Assembly: GCF_007655135.1 (NCBI RefSeq)
Contig: NC_045130.1
Coordinates: 13,020,001-13,084,000 of the forward strand
Length of the DNA stretch: 64,000 bases
Direction of reading: 5' to 3'
DNA from: Punica granatum
Lineage: Eukaryota > Streptophyta > Magnoliopsida > Myrtales > Lythraceae
Shown here: in pieces, positions 59,962-64,000 of the stretch
How the letters are laid out: the number at the start of each line of letters is the position of its first letter
Position numbering within the stretch: the first letter of the stretch is position 1
Notes under the pieces: generated by a model
Database searches by the model: none
What the model saw: the letters and a program-made list of their open reading frames with translations, nothing else
What the model was told of the DNA's origin: nothing
Translations under genes and position numbers: made by a program

Positions 59962-61100
59962 GGATTATCCTATCGAGCTATGGCACAGGAGACTTGGGCA
60001 TATCAGCGAGAAAGGTATTCAATTTCTTACTAGAAAGCAGTCTTTGCCCGTTAAAGGTATGACTTGAGCACTTGTGATCACTGTTTAGCTGGTAAGCAGA
60101 GGAGAGTTTCTTTTGTTAGAAGTCGTCCCTCTAGATGCGATCATATACTTGATCTTGTGCATACTGATGTTTATTTCATGTCGGATAGATCTCTTGGTGG
60201 CGCTCTCTAGTTTGTGACTTTATAGATGATCATTCCAAGAAGGTTTGGGCTTACCCTATGAGAACTAAAGATCAAGTGACTGAGATTTTCAAGAACTTCC
60301 ATGTAGCAGTGGAAAGAGAAACGGGCATGAAGCTGAAATGTGTCAGAGCTGATAATGGTGGTGAGTATAGGGGTCTTTTCGAGAACTATTGCAGGACTCA
60401 CGGTATCAAACTTGAGAAGATGGTACCGAAGACACCACAGCAGAACGGGCTTGCAGAGAGGATGAATCGCACAATTGTTGAGAGAGTTCGTTGTATGCTT
60501 TCTCAGGCGAAACTGTCTAAGTCTTTCTGGGGCGAGGCAATGAGGTCAGCGGTTGATCTTATTAATCTTACACCGTCAGTTACACTTGATGGCGATGTAC
60601 CCCAGCAGGTGTGGACCGGCAAGAAAATATCGTACAAGCATCTCAGAGTCTTCGGGTGCAGGGCATCTGTTCATATTCCTCGAGATGAAAGATCAAAACT
60701 CGATGCCAAGGCAAAACAGTGCATCTTCTTGGGTTATGCATATGAAGAGATCGAGTACAGGTTTTGGGACCCTGATAGCAAGAAGATCATAAGGAGCATG
60801 GATGTTGTGTTCTTTGAGGACCAAACAATCGAGGATTTGCAAAAGTTAGAGAAGGCCAAAGTAGGCAATCCTCACGAGATCTCTATTCCTGTATAGGTTG
60901 ATGTAGAGCATCCAATGGAAGAGTTACCTAGTGAGTATGAAGAAACCACGACTAGGGGTGAGATTCCTCAGGTAGATGATGATGTGACTACGGATGATAC
61001 AAGCTCGCAGTTATAGTTAGAGTCTGCAGATCTACCTAGACGATCTGATAGAATAAGACGACCATCTACAAAATATCCGCCTCATGAGTATGTGCTATTA
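59940..61100 (+). pseudogene. Copia integrase region, interrupted
   Basis: The N-terminal H-x4-H zinc-binding part (L-W-H-R-R-L-G-H) and its C-x2-C partner lie in different frames near 59978-60090. The catalytic core includes the second Asp in R-A-D-N-G-G-E-Y and the Glu in Q-Q-N-G-L-A-E-R. The main open part is 60258-60896; in-frame stops at 60894-60896 and 61014-61016 and shifts near 60065 and 60210 break it. Non-functional. Confidence 0.88.
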
Positions 61101-62670
61101 ACTGACGGGGGAGAACCTGAGTGCTATGGTGAAGTTGTGGCACATTATCACAAGGAGCACTGGTTGAAGGCGATGAATGAGGAGATGAACTCATTGTCTG
61201 AAAATCACACGTATGACTTAGTGAAGCTACTGCAAGGTAAGAGAGCATTGAAGAACAAATGGGTCTACAGGTTGAAGACAGAGAACTCGCGACCTCGATA
61301 CAAGGCTCGACTGGTAGTGAAAGGTTTCAACCAGAAGAAAGGAGTTGACTTCGAGGAGATCTTCTCGCCCGTTGTCAAGATTCATCGATCCGAGTTGTTC
61401 TCGCACTGGCAGCTAGTTTGAATTTGGAGATCGAGCAGCTCGATGTAAAAACAGCTTTCCTGCATGGTAACTTGGAGGAAGAAATATATATGAAGCAGCC
61501 TAAAGGATTCCAAGTTAAAGGTAAGGAGCATTTGGTGTGCAAGCTGAGGAAGAGCTTGTATGGACTTAAGCAAGCACCTCGGCAGTGGTACAAAAAGTTT
61601 GACTCTTTCATGTTGAGCCATGGCTACACACGGACAACTACAGATCATTGTGTGTTCGTGAAACAATTCTCGGATGGTGATTTTATCGTTTTACTTTTAT
61701 ATTGGATGATATGTTACTTGTTGGTCATGATATGAGCAAGATTGTAGAGTTGAAGAAAGAGCTCAGTAAGTCCTTTGCCATGAAGGATTTGGGACCTGCA
61801 AAGCAGATCCTTGGGATGCATATTTCTCGTAACAGATCAAGTGAAAAATTTTGGCTTTCTCAAGAGAAGTACATTGAGAAGATTTTGGATCGGTTCAACA
61901 TGGGTAATGCTAAACCAGTTTCATCACCACTTGCTTCTCATTTCAAACTTAGCTCGAAGCAATGTCCTACAAGTGAGAAGGAGAAAGAAGAGATGATGAA
62001 AGTCCCTTACTTATCAGCTGTAGGGAATTTGATGTATGCCATGGTCTGTACAAGACCAGATATCGCTCATTCTATTGGTGTGGTTAGTCGTTTTCTCTCT
62101 AATCCGGGGAAAGAGCATTGGAATGCAGTTAAGTGGATTCTGAGGTATCTCAGAGGAACATCCAAGGTGTGTTTACACTTTGGCACTGGTAAGCCGGAGT
62201 TAGTGGGCTACACGGATGCGAATATGGCAGGAGATATCGATTCCCGGAAATCCACTTCGGAATACTTGATGACTTTTGCAGGGGGAGCTATCTCATGGCA
62301 ATCAACGCTTCAAAAGTGCATCGCTTTGTCTACAATGGAAGCCGAATACATTGTGGTGATCGAAGGTTGCAAGGAGATGTTGTGGTTGCAAAAGTTTTTG
62401 CAGAAGTTGAGCTTGAAGCAAGAAAGGTATGTTCTACACTGTGATAGTCAAAGCGCCATTCATCTTTGCAAGAATCCCACTTTCCATTCGAGATCGAAGC
62501 ATATCAATATCAAGTTTCATTGGATTAGAGATGTGTTGGAGTCCAAGCTGGTGAAACTAGACAAAGTGCACACTGATGAGAATGGAGCTGATATGATGAC
62601 AAAACCTCTCGCTAGGGAGAAACTTCATGTTTGCCGAAGTATAACCGGTATGCTCGAAACCTCCAAATAG
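61101..62670 (+). pseudogene. Copia reverse transcriptase and RNase H region, interrupted
   Basis: RT begins W-L-K-A-M-N-E-E-M and has K-A-R-L-V-V-K-G-F and Q-L-D-V-K-T-A-F-L-H-G. The frame shifts near 61390 and again near 61705, where the Y-V-D-D catalytic box is spoiled by a lost base (one frame reads Y-W-M, the other L-D-D-M). The rest is one 322-aa frame with L-G-M-H-I-S, T-R-P-D-I-A, G-Y-T-D-A-N and the Copia RNase H tail (C-D-S-Q-S-A-I-H-L, S-K-H-I-N-I-K-F-H). It ends just before the polypurine tract. Confidence 0.9.
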
Positions 62671-62671
62671 T

Positions 62672-62685
62672 CGGGAGGGGGAGTT
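62672..62685 (+). promoter_or_regulatory. Copia polypurine tract
   Basis: CGGGAGGGGGAGTT immediately precedes the TGTTGGG start of the 3' LTR remnant, the normal plus-strand primer position. Confidence 0.8.
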
Positions 62686-62723
62686 TGTTGGGTATCCCTC
62701 CAATTTTGGAGGGATACCCAACA
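62686..62723. repeat. 3' LTR reduced to a 38-bp perfect hairpin
   Basis: TGTTGGGTATCCCTCCAA, then TT, then the exact reverse complement of the first 18 bases. Its first 28 bases correspond to the start of the 5' LTR and its last 7 to the LTR end (CCCAACA); about 610 bases in between are absent, although the target duplication is intact. Confidence 0.85.
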
Positions 62724-62839
62724 ATTAAGACACTACAGCAACCCAACAACCCCTTTTTATAGTTAAACGGTCGATCTGATCTCCCCCTTCCCAATTTGCA
62801 AATTTCAAGCTTAGAGAAAAAGAGAAGTGGATGACTAAC

Positions 62840-62972
62840 CACTGGAGGAGAGAAAACGGCCGGCGAAGGCCAGTGGTAGGAGGTAGAGGAGAATGACTAT
62901 GAGAGCCACAGAGATTCGAATAGCCATAAACGATGGACTTGAAGATACCGTAAATGCTGCAGCTTTCTTCAA
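62840..62972 (-). pseudogene. Peptide gene unit D: exon 1 with altered start codon
   Basis: The aligned exon reads (TTG) K-K-A-A-A-F-T-V-S-S-S-P-S-F-M-A-I-R, a hydrophobic helix (VALIVILLYLLPLAFA) and G-R-F-L-S-S-S, ending at the same GTTAGT donor as A-C. The position of the initiator ATG in A and B is TTG here (62970-62972). A later in-frame ATG at 62925-62927 could still start a protein with the signal helix. Downstream, in intron 1, sits the Copia element at 58011-62723. The next usable exons would be those of unit C at 57593 and 57113, about 5.2 kb away. Confidence 0.6.
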
Positions 62973-63024
62973 TGTACTTCTCCCTCTTTTCTCACTCTCC
63001 GTGTTTTATGACTGTAGACTAGCG

Positions 63025-63712
63025 CAGCTGATCTACTTGGACTGTACTTAAACGTGGTTATATTTATATATATGCATATATAGATATATGTTCATACACA
63101 CACAAGCTAGCTGTGATTTTGGTTAATGGTCAGAGTTGGAGGAAGACAACCTTATTATCAGGCTTAATTAATTAATAACAATGAGTCGATGGGTTGGTAA
63201 AATGCCTATTAGGTCTATAATGGATGGTAAATCCAATCCTATGATTTTGTTTCAACTTTTCGACATGTAATACCAGCTTTCAATGCCATTTTGTGTTCAA
63301 TTTGCAATATTTGAAGAAAATATTAGATGATATCAACACATATACTGTGGTGTGCAACTCTCCACAACGCTTAGTGTCCAGAATACATTATCTTGTGAAG
63401 TTTACAGCACTTATTTCTTTTATATTTTTTTTGATTTTTTATTGGAATAGGCACATACACCTTTACATGTTTATATCACTTAATATTTTCTCATTCGAAG
63501 GAGGTTCAAGTGATGGCTAAAATATAAAAAGTAATGAGAATGCTTATAATTCTTCACCATGGTTGCAAGTCAATTTTCTTCGTGGAATCATCACGAAGGA
63601 GAAAAGTGAGGCTTCCTGCGATTTCCAATTTGCATAAAGCACTGAGAGAATGGTATGACCATTGGAGCATAAATGAACAGAAATGAGTCGACCGTACTGT
63701 AACCCAAGGGGG

Positions 63713-63749
<37 letters not shown>

Positions 63750-64000
63750 GATCCATTCCTTGATATAACTTCTGATACATCGGATCTGGCTAAAAAGAAA
63801 TCAAGGAAACGAAAGCATTATGGATGCATTGACAAATAACATAGTAAGATAGGTCATAACAAACTAACAAGTATTCTAAACTAAATGATTAAAGAAATCT
63901 CAAAATGAATAAATAAAAGAGAGTGTAGCGGGCAGTGCACGCTTTTATTAGTAATCAAGAGATTTTAGGTTAGATATTAGTGAAACTTGTACCTCTTTTT
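63025..64000. repeat. Upstream flank of unit D (sister of 50630-51680), continuing past the window
   Basis: Collinear with 50630-51680, including the CT microsatellite (63717-63747) and GGGATCCATTCCTTGATATA. A TATATA stretch at about 63061-63090 sits where a promoter for unit D would be. No other gene is visible up to the window edge. Confidence 0.8.
63717..63747. repeat. CT microsatellite
   Basis: About 15 CT repeats; the sister run at 51328-51368 is longer. Confidence 0.9.

Larger units (their letters stand above)
58011..62723 (+). mobile_element. Ty1/Copia LTR retrotransposon, defective, inserted in intron 1 of a peptide gene
   Basis: Bounded by TGTTGGG and CCCAACA with a perfect 5-bp target duplication ATTAA (58006-58010 and 62724-62728). 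Order: 5' LTR, primer-binding site, Gag, protease, integrase, reverse transcriptase, RNase H, polypurine tract, 3' LTR remnant. The integrase-before-RT order defines Copia. The coding region is broken by several frameshifts and stops, and the 3' LTR is reduced to 38 bp, so it cannot move on its own. Confidence 0.93.

Overview
This window is nuclear DNA from a flowering plant, most likely a woody eudicot. The evidence is GT-AG introns in a plant NAC transcription factor and a plant RING-CH ubiquitin ligase, very AT-rich intergenic DNA, and dense nested plant transposons (hAT, MULE, PIF/Harbinger-type MITEs, Copia, LINE, SINE). I cannot name the species. Only a few ordinary host genes are visible.

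Layout. 1-3.55 kb is AT-rich intergenic DNA. At 3.56-3.92 kb (-) lie the first two exons of a WAT1/EamA-type transporter gene whose remainder is missing. 4.3-10.1 kb is a broken LINE carrying a nested MITE and a second LINE tail in the opposite orientation. 10.1-16.9 kb is a repeat nest: a large fold-back element, a trinucleotide-rich repeat block, a hAT element inside another hAT element, a Pack-MULE that has captured pieces of at least two host genes, and a MITE. 19.3-22.5 kb (+) is an intact six-coding-exon RING-CH (MARCH-type) E3 ligase gene with a 5'UTR intron. 25.9-29.2 kb (+) is an intact seven-coding-exon, C-terminally membrane-anchored NAC (NTL-type) gene. A SINE-like element and repeats follow, then a possible small gene at 32.49 kb (64 aa).

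36.96-39.02 kb is a 5'-truncated LINE with a clear target-site duplication. 41.9-45.2 kb is a tandem duplication of about 1.6 kb of non-coding repeat DNA, with a MITE in only one copy. From 48.4 kb to the right edge is a locally duplicated array. On its minus strand it carries repeated copies of a small three-exon gene (about 82-103 aa) encoding an apparent secreted peptide with a conserved N-L-G-G-V-G-G-S-P segment in the last exon. One unit is split by a defective Copia element (58.0-62.7 kb) in its first intron, and others are chimeric or damaged.

The NAC and RING-CH genes look independent. The most novel content is the small-peptide gene array, followed by the Pack-MULE and the odd Copia 3' LTR. 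Exon boundaries were read by eye from splice consensus and reading-frame continuity; no searches were run.
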